64,000 nucleotides of DNA from Oscillatoriaceae cyanobacterium Prado104. GTDB taxonomy: Bacteria; Cyanobacteriota; Cyanobacteriia; Cyanobacteriales; Microcoleaceae. Where the stretch lies: the NCBI GenBank assembly GCA_025454405.1, contig JALOON010000045.1, forward strand, positions 1 through 64,000. The letters run 5' to 3'. The notes beneath the pieces were generated by a model. It saw only the letters and a program-made list of their open reading frames with translations, had not been told where the DNA came from and ran no database searches. A program made the translations under genes and the position numbers. Below are positions 24,918 to 34,247 of this stretch, piece by piece (position 1 is the first letter of the stretch; every line of letters starts with the position of its first letter).

Positions 24918-26315
24918 ATGACGACGGTAAAACTTACTCCCAACCCCAGCTTTAGTTTAACAATTCGGGTTGCCCTACCGAACCGGATCGGAATGCTGGC
25001 AAGCGTAACTAGCGCGATTTCCTCGGTAGGCGGCAACTTCGGCCAAATCAACATGATCGAGCAAACTCGTGCCATGACGGTTCGCGACATCACTGTCGAT
25101 GCTTTCAGTACCGAGCACAACGAACAGATAGTGCAAGCGGTAAAAGCATTGCCCGATATCAAAGTGCTCGACGTGTACGATCGCACTTTCAGCTTGCACC
25201 GCAGCGGCAAAATCAGCGTCCAAAGCAAAATTCCGCTCAAAAATCAGTCAGATTTGGCAATGGCATACACTCCCGGAGTCGGCCGCATTTGCACGGCAAT
25301 TGCCAACGACCCCCAACAGGTTTACAACCTCACAATTAAGCAAAATACTGTTGCCATTGTTACAGACGGCAGCGCTGTTTTAGGACTGGGAAACCTCGGA
25401 CCGGCTGCCGCGCTGCCAGTCATGGAAGGCAAAGCCATGCTGTTTAAAGAATTTGCCGGAGTTGATGCTTTTCCTATCTGTTTGAACACGCAAGATACTG
25501 ATGAAATCATTCGGACGGTGCAGAATATCGCCCCAGTGTTTGGCGGCATCAACCTCGAAGATATTGCCTCTCCCCGCTGCTTTGAAATCGAAGCCACACT
25601 GCGGAACACTCTAGATATTCCCATTTTTCACGACGACCAACACGGCACTGCGATCGTCAGCTTAGCAGCATTAATTAATGCCCTAAAATTCGTCCAAAAA
25701 TCAATGGAAGAAGTGTGCATCGTGATTAACGGTGCCGGTGCTGCCGGAGTAGCGATCGCCCGTTTGTTGCGCAAAGCAGGTGCCGAACACATTATCATGT
25801 GCGATTCCAAAGGTGTCCTGTCAAAAGACCGCACGGATCTCAACCCAGAAAAACTCGAATTTGCCGTACCTTCCAGCGGTACTTTAGAAGATGCGATCGC
25901 CGGTGCTGATGTATTTTTAGGCGTCAGCGTTCCCGGAGTTCTCACGCGATCGATGGTGCGATCGATGGCATCAAATCGGATTGTTTTTGCCATGGCAAAT
26001 CCCATTCCCGAAATTCAGCCAGAATTAGTGATGGATGATGTGGCAATTATGGCCACCGGACGCAGCGATTATCCGAATCAAATTAACAATGTTTTGGCAT
26101 TTCCCGGCATATTCCGAGGTGCTTTGGACTGCAAAGCTACTACAATTACTCCAAGTATGTATTTGGGAGCAGCCTACGCGATCGCCTCTTTAATCAAGCC
26201 TTCCAAACTTCACAAAGAATACATTATTCCCTCGGTATTTGACGAGCGAGTAGCAACTGCTGTCGCCGGTGCAGTGCAGTTGGCCGCCCGCACAGATGGT
26301 GTCGCCCGCGACTAA
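24918..26315 (+). CDS. NAD(P)-dependent malic enzyme with N-terminal ACT domain
   Basis: 465 residues from ATG 24918; an in-frame TTG at 24864 would add 18 residues and is less likely. The ACT domain spans about 12-88 (FSLTIRVALPNRIGMLASVT). The malic domain follows: MAYTPGVGRIC, IVTDGSAVLGLGNLGP, KAMLFKEFAGVDAFPICL, FHDDQHGTAIV. The NAD-binding domain has INGAGAAGVAIARLL and MANPIPEIQPE. It oxidatively decarboxylates malate to pyruvate. The ACT domain suggests allosteric control by an amino acid or related ligand. No phosphotransacetylase domain is attached. Confidence 0.93.
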   Translation: MTTVKLTPNPSFSLTIRVALPNRIGMLASVTSAISSVGGNFGQINMIEQTRAMTVRDITVDAFSTEHNEQIVQAVKALPDIKVLDVYDRTFSLHRSGKISVQSKIPLKNQSDLAMAYTPGVGRICTAIANDPQQVYNLTIKQNTVAIVTDGSAVLGLGNLGPAAALPVMEGKAMLFKEFAGVDAFPICLNTQDTDEIIRTVQNIAPVFGGINLEDIASPRCFEIEATLRNTLDIPIFHDDQHGTAIVSLAALINALKFVQKSMEEVCIVINGAGAAGVAIARLLRKAGAEHIIMCDSKGVLSKDRTDLNPEKLEFAVPSSGTLEDAIAGADVFLGVSVPGVLTRSMVRSMASNRIVFAMANPIPEIQPELVMDDVAIMATGRSDYPNQINNVLAFPGIFRGALDCKATTITPSMYLGAAYAIASLIKPSKLHKEYIIPSVFDERVATAVAGAVQLAARTDGVARD

Positions 26316-26993
26316 TTAAGTGAAGGCAGAAGAAAGGTTTGTCATTGGTCATTAGTCATCAGTCATTGGTCATTGGTTATTGGTCATTAGTCATTAGGAA
26401 GAAGGAAGAAGGAAGAGATTGCTTCTGCTTGCAAGCAGATAATGCTTAAAAATACAAGCGTATTTAAGCACTATCTATAGTTATTTCTGCCTTCAGATCT
26501 CTTGCTTCCTCAGTCGGGAATTATGCGGGTTCTGGCGTCGGAATCATCATTTTTTGAATGCAGTGCGAGCGTCGGAAACTCGCGAATTCTCAACGTTCGC
26601 GAACGCGAATTCTTTAGGCTCATGAATTATCAAGATTCGCGGATTCTCGCTCCTCGCTAATTCTTGCTCAAAACGCTGATTTATTTAGCGATCTAAACCA
26701 TCAATTTTTGAGTGCAGTGCGAGCGTTGCCGCTCGCGAATTCTCAAGATTCACGCATTCTTGACGAGCGCGAATTATTTACCATCAAATAGTTGGACACG
26801 CTACTAATAGCGGTAAAGTGCGTATTGCATGCCTATATGCAGGGGTTTTGCGTAAATCCCGTACAGTCAAGGTCGAGAACCAAGAATTACTAGATAAACC
26901 CAGTTGCAGGGCGAGTCAGATAAGTGATAAAAATCACAACTTAAAAGCTTGTAGAAAGTATAAAATAAAATCCTACCATCCCAGTCATGTAAA
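26316..26993. repeat. Repeat-rich intergenic region before the histidine kinase
   Basis: Heptamers of GTCATTG/GTCATTA type run from about 26340 to 26396, followed by GGAAGAA units to about 26415. Two ~75-bp direct repeats carry GCAGTGCGAGCG and CTCGCGAATTCTCAA, at about 26545-26613 and 26697-26777. No credible gene; a kinase promoter is expected near 26900-26990 but is not clearly readable. Confidence 0.65.
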
Positions 26994-29900
26994 ATGCAAA
27001 GCCAGTTAAGAAAAGCCAAGAGCGATCGCTGCAAGCATAAATTGTTAGAAGTAAGCCCGATCGGGCTTGCTTTGTGCCGGACAGACGGGACTTTTTTGGA
27101 ACTAAATCCAGCTTTTGCAGCAATTATCGGCTGCACAGTTGCAGAAACGATCGACCTCAACTACTGGGAAATAGCGGGATCGGAGTGCGATTGCCAAGAA
27201 ACAAAATACCTGCAAACTTCGTCAAAAAATAATAGCCGTGCAGGCGCGATCGAAACAACTTATAAATTCAAAGACGGTCATCTCGTACCCGTGCAAGTTT
27301 CCGAGCGGGTAATTGAAAAAGATGGAGAGCGCTTGCTGTGGGTAAGTGCGGAAGCGATCTTAAATTTGGATGGTGAAAATAGCAGCGATTCACAGACAGC
27401 AGCAGCAAATTCGTGCAATTCAAACTTGGAACGATCGCTGGCACAGCGCACTGCCGAACTCGCAGAAAGTAACGCACAACTGCTAGAGGCTCGGGAAAAA
27501 TTGCGACTGCAAAATCAGATTCTCGACAACATTCGAGAATCGGTGATTTGTACGGATATTAACGGTCAAATAATTAGTTGGAATAAAGCTTCAGAAAGGT
27601 TGTACGGCTATCAGGAAAATGAAGTTAAAGGTAAAAATATTTTTCTGATTTATCCGCCAGAAGATCGCGAATTAATGTACCAAAAAATTGTAGATCCCCT
27701 ACTAGAAAAAGGCACCAACGAAGTAGAAGTTGTTGCCTGCCGCAAGTCAGGAGAACAGTTTTACGTTCACGTGTCGCTGTCGCTATTAAAAGACAGTAAC
27801 GGAGAAGTTTGCGGCACGATCGGCTACTCAACAGATATCAGCGATCGCAAAGCTTTAGAACAAGAATTAGCGCGAAAACAAGCTTTATTTGATGCTTTTT
27901 TTATCGACTCGCCTGTCGGACTTTGTATTCTGAACGAGGAATTCAAATTTGTACAAATTAATTCAGCGCTTGCCCAAATCAACGGATTCAGCATCGCCGA
28001 ACATATTGGCAAAAATATTGGCGAAATCCTGCCGCCCGAGGCGACTTCAATTTTAGTGCCTTTATATCAAGAAGTTTTAGACACAAAAAAACCCCAGCTC
28101 TGCATTGAAATTAGCGGCGAAACCCCCCAACTGCCGGAAGTCATGCGCCACTTTACAGCCTCTTATTTTCCCCTGCTAGACGGCAAGGAAGAAGCGATCG
28201 GCATCGGTGCAGTGGTAATCGAAACTACCGATCGCAAACAAACAGAAGCAGCGCTGCAAAAAAGCGAACAACTCTACCGCAAACTGGCTAGCAACTTTCC
28301 CAACGGTGCGGTGATGCTGTTCGATCGAGATTTGCGCTACACCCTCGCTGAAGGTACGGAATTAGCAGCAGTAGGTCTTTCTAAAGAGTTAATGGAAGGC
28401 AAAACAATTTGGGAAATATTTCCCGAAGAATTCTGCGGTGCTGTCGAGCCAAATTACCGGGCGGCGCTATCAGGAGAAACGGTTGTTACGGAATTTACTT
28501 ATAGCAGCCAACACTATCTCGCCTATACTTTGCCAGTCAGAAACGATCGGCAAGAAATTACTGGCGGAATGCTGATGACTCAAAACATCAGCGACAGGAA
28601 ACTAGCGGAAGAAGCGCTGAGAGAAAGCGAAGAACGGTATCGCCGAATTGTAGAAACTGCCGCTGAAGGAATGTGGAGTATTGATGCTCTAAATAATACG
28701 ACTTTTGTCAATCAGAAAATGGCCGATATGCTGGGCTACAAAATAGAAGAAATGCTCGGCGAATCGCTGTTTGCTTTTATGGATTCCGAAGGCATGGCAA
28801 TTGCCCGATCGAATCTGAAACGCCAGCGTTTGGGGATGGGCGAACAGTACGATTTTAAGTTCCGCCGTCGCGATGGCAACGATGTGTGGGCGATAGTTTC
28901 TGCTAGTACCTTGTTTGACAAACAGGGAAGCTATGCAGGCTTGTTTGCTATGGTTGCCGACATTACCGATCGCAAGCAAGCTGAAGCAGCATTGCAGCAA
29001 TCCGAAGCCAAATTTCGATCGCTCTACGAATTAACCAGTTTGCCCGTTTTGATGTTAGATGACAAAGGGATTTGCAGCGCCAACAGCGCGATCGTAGAAT
29101 TATTTAGATACACCAGCCAGTACGATTTGTGCGGCAAACATCAGGCAGAGATTTCGCCACCAATTCAACCCAACGGCCGAGATTCTTTGAGTTTAGCTGC
29201 CGAAATGATTGCCCTTGCTTGCGAACGGGGAAATCACCGTTTTGAATGGATTCACCGACGCGCCGACGGTACAGATTTCCCCACAGAAGTGGTGCTGACA
29301 CCGATCGAAATGGACGATCGAATCATCATCGAAGCCGTCGTTCAAGATTTAACAGAACGCAAGCAAGCAGAACAAATTTTAGTGCGATCGGAACAATCTC
29401 TCAGACAGCAAGCTCAACGAGAAAAACTGCTCAATCAAATTGCCAGCCAAATCCGCAACTCTTTAGATTTAGACACAATTCTTGAAACTGCGGTACAAGA
29501 AATTCGCAATTTGATACAGCTAGATTGGTGCCTGTTTACTTGGTATCGACCCAACAGCAACCCTCCAGTTTGGGAGACGGTTTATGAAGCAAAAAAAACC
29601 GATTTACCTAGCTCGCTCGGTTCCTATGTAATTGACGAAAAAACTAGCGTTATAGCGCAACATCTTTTGCGATTGGAAATGCTGCGTATTGATGACGTAA
29701 ACACTTTTCCAGATCTAGAAGTATGCAATATTTTCCGATCTTGGGGAGTGAATTCAGTGCTGTCACTGCCAATTCAAACTACTGCAGGAGATATCGGACT
29801 AATTTGCTGCCATCAAGCTCAAAAGGTGGGAAATTGGAGTGATTCAGACGTTGAGTTAATGCAAGCAGTAGCCGCTCAAATTGCGATCGCGATCGACCAC

Positions 29901-30833
29901 GCCGAACTATACACCCAAACACGCAAAACCGCCCTGCAAGCGCAAGCTCAAGCTCAAAAGTTAGAACAAACTTTGCACCAACTCCAACGCACGCAATCTC
30001 AGTTAATTCAGAGCGAAAAAATGTCGAGTTTGGGACAGCTAGTAGCGGGAGTTGCCCACGAAATTAACAACCCGGTTAATTTTATTTATGGCAACCTTAC
30101 CTATGCTAACGAATACACTAAAAGCTTGCTCAAAGTTCTGCAACTTTACCAACAGGAATATCCCCAGCCGAACGCGGCAATTTTAGAGGAATTAGAAAAA
30201 GCTGAAATTGATTATCTAGTTGAAGACTTGCCGAAGATTTTATCATCAATGAAAGTCGGAGCCGATCGCATCCGCGATATAGTTTTGAGCTTGCGAAATT
30301 TTTCGCGACTCGACGAAGCGGAAATGAAACGGGCTGACATTCACGAGGGCATCGAAAGCACGCTGCTAATTTTGCAAAATCGCCTGAAAAATAAAGCCGA
30401 TCGCCCGCCAATTCAAGTTATCAAAGAATACGGTAATTTACCGCTAGTTGAGTGCTATCCCGGTCAATTAAATCAAGTATTTATGAACTTGATCGGCAAC
30501 GCGATCGATGCCTTAGAATTAGAAGTTAATAACTCGAAATCGCCCAAAAAATCTCGCGATAAAAATAAGAAACTAGAAATTAGGATTCGCACGGAAGTAA
30601 CGGACGATCGCAGCATTATCGTCAAAATTGCTGACACTGGTTCTGGCATGAGCGAAGAAGTGCAAAAGCGTTTGTTCGATCCATTTTTTACCACCAAACC
30701 TATCGGCAAAGGAACGGGATTGGGTTTAGCAATTTCGCATTCAATTGTGGTAGAAAAACACGGAGGTCAGCTATCGTGTTATTCTGTAGTAGGAGAAGGT
30801 TCGGAATTTTCGATCGAGCTTCCCCTAAGATGA
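26994..30833 (+). CDS. Hybrid-free multi-PAS/GAF sensor histidine kinase
   Basis: 1279 residues, no membrane segment, so cytosolic. Six PAS units lie at about 14-125, 175-285, 290-413, 418-535, 545-660 and 665-790, several followed by the PAC-end phrase (S/T)DRKxxE. A GAF domain is at about 815-970, then a coiled coil rich in QAQAQ. In the HisKA region the phospho-acceptor is His1022 in VAHEINNPVNF. The HATPase_c domain has NQVFMNLIGNAIDALE, ADTGSGMS and GKGTGLGLAIS. It should autophosphorylate in response to intracellular signals. There is no receiver domain and no response regulator next to it, so it is an orphan kinase. Confidence 0.93.
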   Translation: MQSQLRKAKSDRCKHKLLEVSPIGLALCRTDGTFLELNPAFAAIIGCTVAETIDLNYWEIAGSECDCQETKYLQTSSKNNSRAGAIETTYKFKDGHLVPVQVSERVIEKDGERLLWVSAEAILNLDGENSSDSQTAAANSCNSNLERSLAQRTAELAESNAQLLEAREKLRLQNQILDNIRESVICTDINGQIISWNKASERLYGYQENEVKGKNIFLIYPPEDRELMYQKIVDPLLEKGTNEVEVVACRKSGEQFYVHVSLSLLKDSNGEVCGTIGYSTDISDRKALEQELARKQALFDAFFIDSPVGLCILNEEFKFVQINSALAQINGFSIAEHIGKNIGEILPPEATSILVPLYQEVLDTKKPQLCIEISGETPQLPEVMRHFTASYFPLLDGKEEAIGIGAVVIETTDRKQTEAALQKSEQLYRKLASNFPNGAVMLFDRDLRYTLAEGTELAAVGLSKELMEGKTIWEIFPEEFCGAVEPNYRAALSGETVVTEFTYSSQHYLAYTLPVRNDRQEITGGMLMTQNISDRKLAEEALRESEERYRRIVETAAEGMWSIDALNNTTFVNQKMADMLGYKIEEMLGESLFAFMDSEGMAIARSNLKRQRLGMGEQYDFKFRRRDGNDVWAIVSASTLFDKQGSYAGLFAMVADITDRKQAEAALQQSEAKFRSLYELTSLPVLMLDDKGICSANSAIVELFRYTSQYDLCGKHQAEISPPIQPNGRDSLSLAAEMIALACERGNHRFEWIHRRADGTDFPTEVVLTPIEMDDRIIIEAVVQDLTERKQAEQILVRSEQSLRQQAQREKLLNQIASQIRNSLDLDTILETAVQEIRNLIQLDWCLFTWYRPNSNPPVWETVYEAKKTDLPSSLGSYVIDEKTSVIAQHLLRLEMLRIDDVNTFPDLEVCNIFRSWGVNSVLSLPIQTTAGDIGLICCHQAQKVGNWSDSDVELMQAVAAQIAIAIDHAELYTQTRKTALQAQAQAQKLEQTLHQLQRTQSQLIQSEKMSSLGQLVAGVAHEINNPVNFIYGNLTYANEYTKSLLKVLQLYQQEYPQPNAAILEELEKAEIDYLVEDLPKILSSMKVGADRIRDIVLSLRNFSRLDEAEMKRADIHEGIESTLLILQNRLKNKADRPPIQVIKEYGNLPLVECYPGQLNQVFMNLIGNAIDALELEVNNSKSPKKSRDKNKKLEIRIRTEVTDDRSIIVKIADTGSGMSEEVQKRLFDPFFTTKPIGKGTGLGLAISHSIVVEKHGGQLSCYSVVGEGSEFSIELPLR

Positions 30834-31176
30834 ACAATCGACAGTTAATAAAAGTTTTGAGTTTTAAACTTTGAGTTTTGAGTTGAAGACATTTCTTAAT
30901 TCACAACTCAAAACTCAAAACTCAAAACTCAAAACTCCCGATAGTTGACAGTTAATACCAATTCCTGTAGGGGCGGGTTCGCCAACAATAATTGACTCCC
31001 ACAAACAATCTCGATAAACCCGCCCCCACCCCACAGATAACCCATATCAACCTCGATCGTCCGTCTCTTTAAAGATACAAGCGGCGGGTTCGCTAAGATC
31101 TATAATAAAGACGAGAGAACTCATAAACCCGCCCCGCCCAGCCGAGATATCGCGATCGAACAATTGAGTAAATTTT
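30834..31176. repeat. Heptamer hairpin and two GGGCGGGTTCGCC palindromes
   Basis: TTTTGAG heptamers at about 30851-30884 and ACTCAAA heptamers at about 30903-30936 are complementary and follow the kinase stop, so they may form a terminator-like stem. Two elements of the CGGGTTCGCC...AAACCCGCCC family follow (about 30967-31030 and 31078-31139), sharing the flank AAGATACAAG with the copy at 1061. Confidence 0.75.
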
Positions 31177-31584
31177 ATGCAACCACTAGCAGAATTTTTA
31201 ACACCGGAAGAGTGCGCCGAAGTCGATACGGCACTGCTGTCATCGAAGGAAAAATTTTCGGCAAGACTGGCAATTTATGCTTTGAGAGTGCTCAAACAAA
31301 TTGCTGGAGAGACGGGTTTGTCAGTGGCTGATGTGACAGATCGACAGGTAATGGATTGGGTCAAAAAAGATGGTAGTATCAAACAGTCGATCGAACTTGA
31401 TGCGAGTTTTGAAAACTTTTTTACAAATTTAGTGCTGGCGTCTTTGAGGCCTTTGAAACAAATTGCTGCAGAAGGTGAAAGCGCGATCGAACAATTAACA
31501 GTGAAACAGGTTGTGGCGTGGTTTGAAAAAGATGGAAAGATTCGCAGAGAAAAGGGTGTTGATGCGGCGTTTTTAAATTTGTGA
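31177..31584 (+). CDS. Hypothetical protein with two internal repeats
   Basis: 135 residues. Two ~45-residue units are similar: LAIYALRVLKQIAGETGL...DRQVMDWVKKDGSIK and LVLASLRPLKQIAAEGES...VKQVVAWFEKDGKIR. Mostly helical, acidic and soluble. I do not recognise a family. The HigA-like gene follows 37 bp later in the same direction and may be co-transcribed, but this protein does not look like a HigB toxin (not small and basic). Confidence 0.6.
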   Translation: MQPLAEFLTPEECAEVDTALLSSKEKFSARLAIYALRVLKQIAGETGLSVADVTDRQVMDWVKKDGSIKQSIELDASFENFFTNLVLASLRPLKQIAAEGESAIEQLTVKQVVAWFEKDGKIRREKGVDAAFLNL

Positions 31585-31621
31585 TAAAGCTGACGCGATC
31601 CGAGCAAGGATGAGTGGAAAA

Positions 31622-32041
31622 ATGACCCGTACTTTTGATGCAAAATCTTATACAGATTTACTTGTTCGGTATCAACCCAAACCGATCGCAACTGAAGCAG
31701 AAAACGAGGCCGCGATCGCTCTTGCTTGCGAACTGGAACACCGCGAAACGCGATCGCTGGAGGAAGAGCTATTTTTGGAGCTTTTGATAACGCTGATTGA
31801 AAAATTTGAAGCTGAAAATTATCCAATCCCTGCGGGTAATGCTGCTTCAATGTTGCAACATTTAATGGATGCGAGAGAGTTGGACAAATTCGATCTGATT
31901 CCTATTTTTGGAACGGAAACAGAGGTTGAGAAATTGTTTGTTAGCGGCAGGGCGATCGAAATAGATGAAGCCCGAAAATTAGCCGAGTTTTTCCAAGTCG
32001 AACTTAGTTTGTTTCTTAATTTTGTCAGCGAACTTGAATGA
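31622..32041 (+). CDS. HigA-like XRE antitoxin/regulator without a HigB partner
   Basis: 139 residues from ATG 31622 (MTRTFDAKSYTDLLVRYQPK), the usual family start; ATG 31610 would add four residues. The N-terminal stretch KPIATEAENEAAIALACELE and the C-terminal helix-turn-helix (AASMLQHLMDARELDKFDLI, then GRAIEIDEARKLAEFFQVEL) match cyanobacterial HigA-type proteins. No HigB-type toxin precedes or follows it. Its last 63 bp overlap the end of the truncated PIN gene on the other strand. Confidence 0.7.
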   Translation: MTRTFDAKSYTDLLVRYQPKPIATEAENEAAIALACELEHRETRSLEEELFLELLITLIEKFEAENYPIPAGNAASMLQHLMDARELDKFDLIPIFGTETEVEKLFVSGRAIEIDEARKLAEFFQVELSLFLNFVSELE

Positions 32042-32272
32042 TATCAAAGGTATCTCGATAATTGTCAGCATTTTATCTAAAAGAAGTTGACCCAACTGTT
32101 TTTGCATCATCCATCCGCCTCGATGAAGAGCAAGATACATGGCTTCTGTCAAACATGACCAGGTTGTAATGAGAGGCTTTGCTAAGGGCATAACCGCATT
32201 TTGGTAAGCAGTGTGCTGAGGTTGAGTGCGATCGACCAGACAAAGTAAAACTCCTGCATCGCATAAGATCAT
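31979..32272 (-). pseudogene. PIN toxin gene truncated at the 3' end
   Basis: 97 codons. The start MILCDAGVLLCLVDRTQPQH, WSCLTEAMYLALHRGG and LLLDKMLTIIEI match a well-known cyanobacterial PIN family of about 130-140 residues. After that the frame runs antisense through the end of the HigA-like gene (PLISFKFADKIKKQTKFDLE), which bears no likeness to PIN proteins. The C-terminal part with the last two catalytic acidic positions is therefore lost. The start overlaps the upstream antitoxin stop by four bases. Confidence 0.75.
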
Positions 32273-32529
32273 AAATCTAAGCCTTGTTGCCGGTACTTGT
32301 TGAGTAGGAGTTGCTGATATTCGCTCTCAGGCTCATTAGTCGTTACTTCCAAGCGATCGACCTCCTCGAACCATTTTGCCCAAGCTTTAGCAATATCGCC
32401 TGGGAGTTTGGGTTCAGCTATTCTATTTTGGTGCTTGTGCATCACAAAGTCGATGAATTCGCTGACTTCTGGCAAAAATGATTCTGGAAGTTGCTGCAAT
32501 TTGGCGATCGCGATCTCACGAATAGTCAT
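32269..32529 (-). CDS. DUF2281-like antitoxin of the truncated PIN toxin
   Basis: 86 residues. The N-terminal helix AIAKLQQLPESFLPEVSEFI followed by a DFVMHKHQNR segment is typical of DUF2281/VapB-like antitoxins; the C-terminus (KWFEEVDRLEVTTNEPESEY) would wrap the toxin. It is translationally coupled to the PIN gene, which is broken. With no active toxin it may persist as a regulator or be decaying. Confidence 0.7.
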   Translation of the reverse strand: MTIREIAIAKLQQLPESFLPEVSEFIDFVMHKHQNRIAEPKLPGDIAKAWAKWFEEVDRLEVTTNEPESEYQQLLLNKYRQQGLDL

Positions 32530-32569
32530 AATAGTTGCCTCTTTCAGTCGTCTTTATTTTAATCGGGGG

Positions 32570-32785
32570 TCAAATGTTTGATAGGCAAATTGGAAAAATT
32601 AACTCCTGCAAACTTACTACTGGGCGGCATTGGCAGCTTTCCGACGATCGCGACGATGCAATCCGTTTAGCTAAAGCTAAAGCAGCTTCATTTGCAACAT
32701 AACCGCCACTCTTAAGGGCATGGGCAAGTTTCTGAACTTCGCTACCTGAGACTGGTTGGGAAACGGTGTGCAGTGGGTACTTCAT
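32570..32785 (-). CDS. Doubtful small ORF
   Basis: 71 residues (MKYPLHTVSQPVSGSEVQKL...). The first 50 residues look like a folded helical segment (GGYVANEAALALAKRIASSR); the C-terminal part is low in structure and may be run-on. No clear ribosome site and no recognised family. It lies upstream of the DUF2281 antitoxin in the same direction. Confidence 0.3.
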   Translation of the reverse strand: MKYPLHTVSQPVSGSEVQKLAHALKSGGYVANEAALALAKRIASSRSSESCQCRPVVSLQELIFPICLSNI

Positions 32786-32845
32786 TACGAAACCTGGTTC
32801 ACTAACTCTATCGTAATATACATTCTATTTTTGAGGTAAAAGTTT

Positions 32846-32914
32846 ATGAAGATTAGTTATGATTCCGAAGTTGATGCTCTCTACATTAGACTTGTAGATC
32901 GAACCATATTTTAA
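32846..32914 (+). pseudogene. DUF2283 remnant
   Basis: A 22-codon frame beginning MKISYDSEVDALYIRLVD matches the start of DUF2283 proteins (normally ~65-130 residues) and stops soon after. A GAGGTAAAAG ribosome site precedes it. It is the decayed 5' end of a small gene. Confidence 0.55.
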
Positions 32915-32950
32915 CACAATCATAACAAGCGATCGCCCTTATTTTAGCAG

Positions 32951-34180
32951 TCAAGAGTCGGCTTTACTGTTCTTGAGAAAATAAGCGATTGCTGCATCCC
33001 CCAAACCCTTTGTAGCAATTGTACTAGCTCCCGCAGACAGCACGCTACCCCAACCAGGTATGAACTTCAAAGCGATGTCAGCGATGCCCACCATTCCAGC
33101 ATTTGCACCCGCAGCTACTCCCAAAGTTACCGCAAAATCTTTGACTGTTTGGTCCGAAAACTCCCGACCACTGAGCCAACCAATATACATCACCATAAAA
33201 GTTTGAATAGCTGCAACCGCTGGTATTGCTGCACCAGGTATCGGGTTTGCGGAGACAACGCCACTCAATCCAGAACAGGCTACAACAAGTGTATTAGCAG
33301 CAGTGAGTTGAATCTCTGCAAGGTGTGCCATTCGTGCCAAAGAGCCGCGTGTTTCTCTTGGCGTATATTTGATCATTGTTTCAACTAATTCAGTGATATT
33401 CCATCGGCCGTCGTCGTCAGGAAGTATCAAACCATTTATACCATCTTCATACTCAGCGTATGCAGCGGTTGGAACAACTTTCTTTATATGAGATCGCAAC
33501 TTCTCTCGCTGTTTTAAATAACCATAGAAGTTTTGAACTTCTGCATCAATATTGCGATTTTTTCTCTCGTTTTTTGTGGGCAAAGTAACCTGTGGAGGAG
33601 ATAATTCATCACACTTGGTTAAAACTCCAATCACGGGCAAATCCCGTCTATACTTCTTCTGAATTTCCGTGAGAATCAATGTACACATATCAATATCTTG
33701 TTGACTACCGCTATGAACTTCTGTCGCCTTGCATATAAAAAGAACAACATCTGGACACTCTTTGTTTACAGCTTGCATGATACTGTCCAATGGATCTTTT
33801 GCTGAATCGGCTTTTCTCGGAGCTTCTGCTTCGTGTAAACCACGTGTGTCCAGAATATGTAGTAAATCAACGCCGTTGTGATGATAATCTTTCCATTCAG
33901 CCTCGCCTGTCTCTGGCTTTGTATCACTCATTTCTGCAACTTTCAACCCGCATATTGCATTAATTAAGGATGATTTACCAGATCTAGATCGACCTATTAC
34001 CACGATCCTTGGCGCTCGTAGTCCTTGCATAGCAGAAAGTAAATCGTTCAGTTTCTCTAGAATATCGCCTTTAAGGGGAACATAGTTTGGGAGATTATCA
34101 ACAATTTTTAGGATTTCTGTTACTAAAGCTTCATTGCGGTTAATAGCCTTATTCGTCTCGTCAGAAACAGTCATATTCAA
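32951..34180 (-). CDS. Dynamin/IRG-like GTPase with hydrophobic C-terminal domain
   Basis: 409 residues. The GTPase domain (about 55-265) has G1 GRSRSGKSS, G3 DTRG in LLHILDTRGLHE and G4 TKCD. The C-terminal part (about 290-400) is Ala/Gly-rich and hydrophobic (LVVACSGLSGVVSANPIPGA; MVGIADIALKFIPGWGSVLS), like DUF697 or IRG tails that bind membranes. Such GTPases remodel or sense membranes. The gene follows the Tat-signal gene by 67 bp on the same strand, so the two form an operon. Function unknown. Confidence 0.8.
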   Translation of the reverse strand: MNMTVSDETNKAINRNEALVTEILKIVDNLPNYVPLKGDILEKLNDLLSAMQGLRAPRIVVIGRSRSGKSSLINAICGLKVAEMSDTKPETGEAEWKDYHHNGVDLLHILDTRGLHEAEAPRKADSAKDPLDSIMQAVNKECPDVVLFICKATEVHSGSQQDIDMCTLILTEIQKKYRRDLPVIGVLTKCDELSPPQVTLPTKNERKNRNIDAEVQNFYGYLKQREKLRSHIKKVVPTAAYAEYEDGINGLILPDDDGRWNITELVETMIKYTPRETRGSLARMAHLAEIQLTAANTLVVACSGLSGVVSANPIPGAAIPAVAAIQTFMVMYIGWLSGREFSDQTVKDFAVTLGVAAGANAGMVGIADIALKFIPGWGSVLSAGASTIATKGLGDAAIAYFLKNSKADS

Positions 34181-34247
34181 ACTCCGTGTTTAGATAGTAA
34201 TGAGGTGTGAAGCTTTGATAGCCAGAATCGCGGGCAAAAGTTGCTGC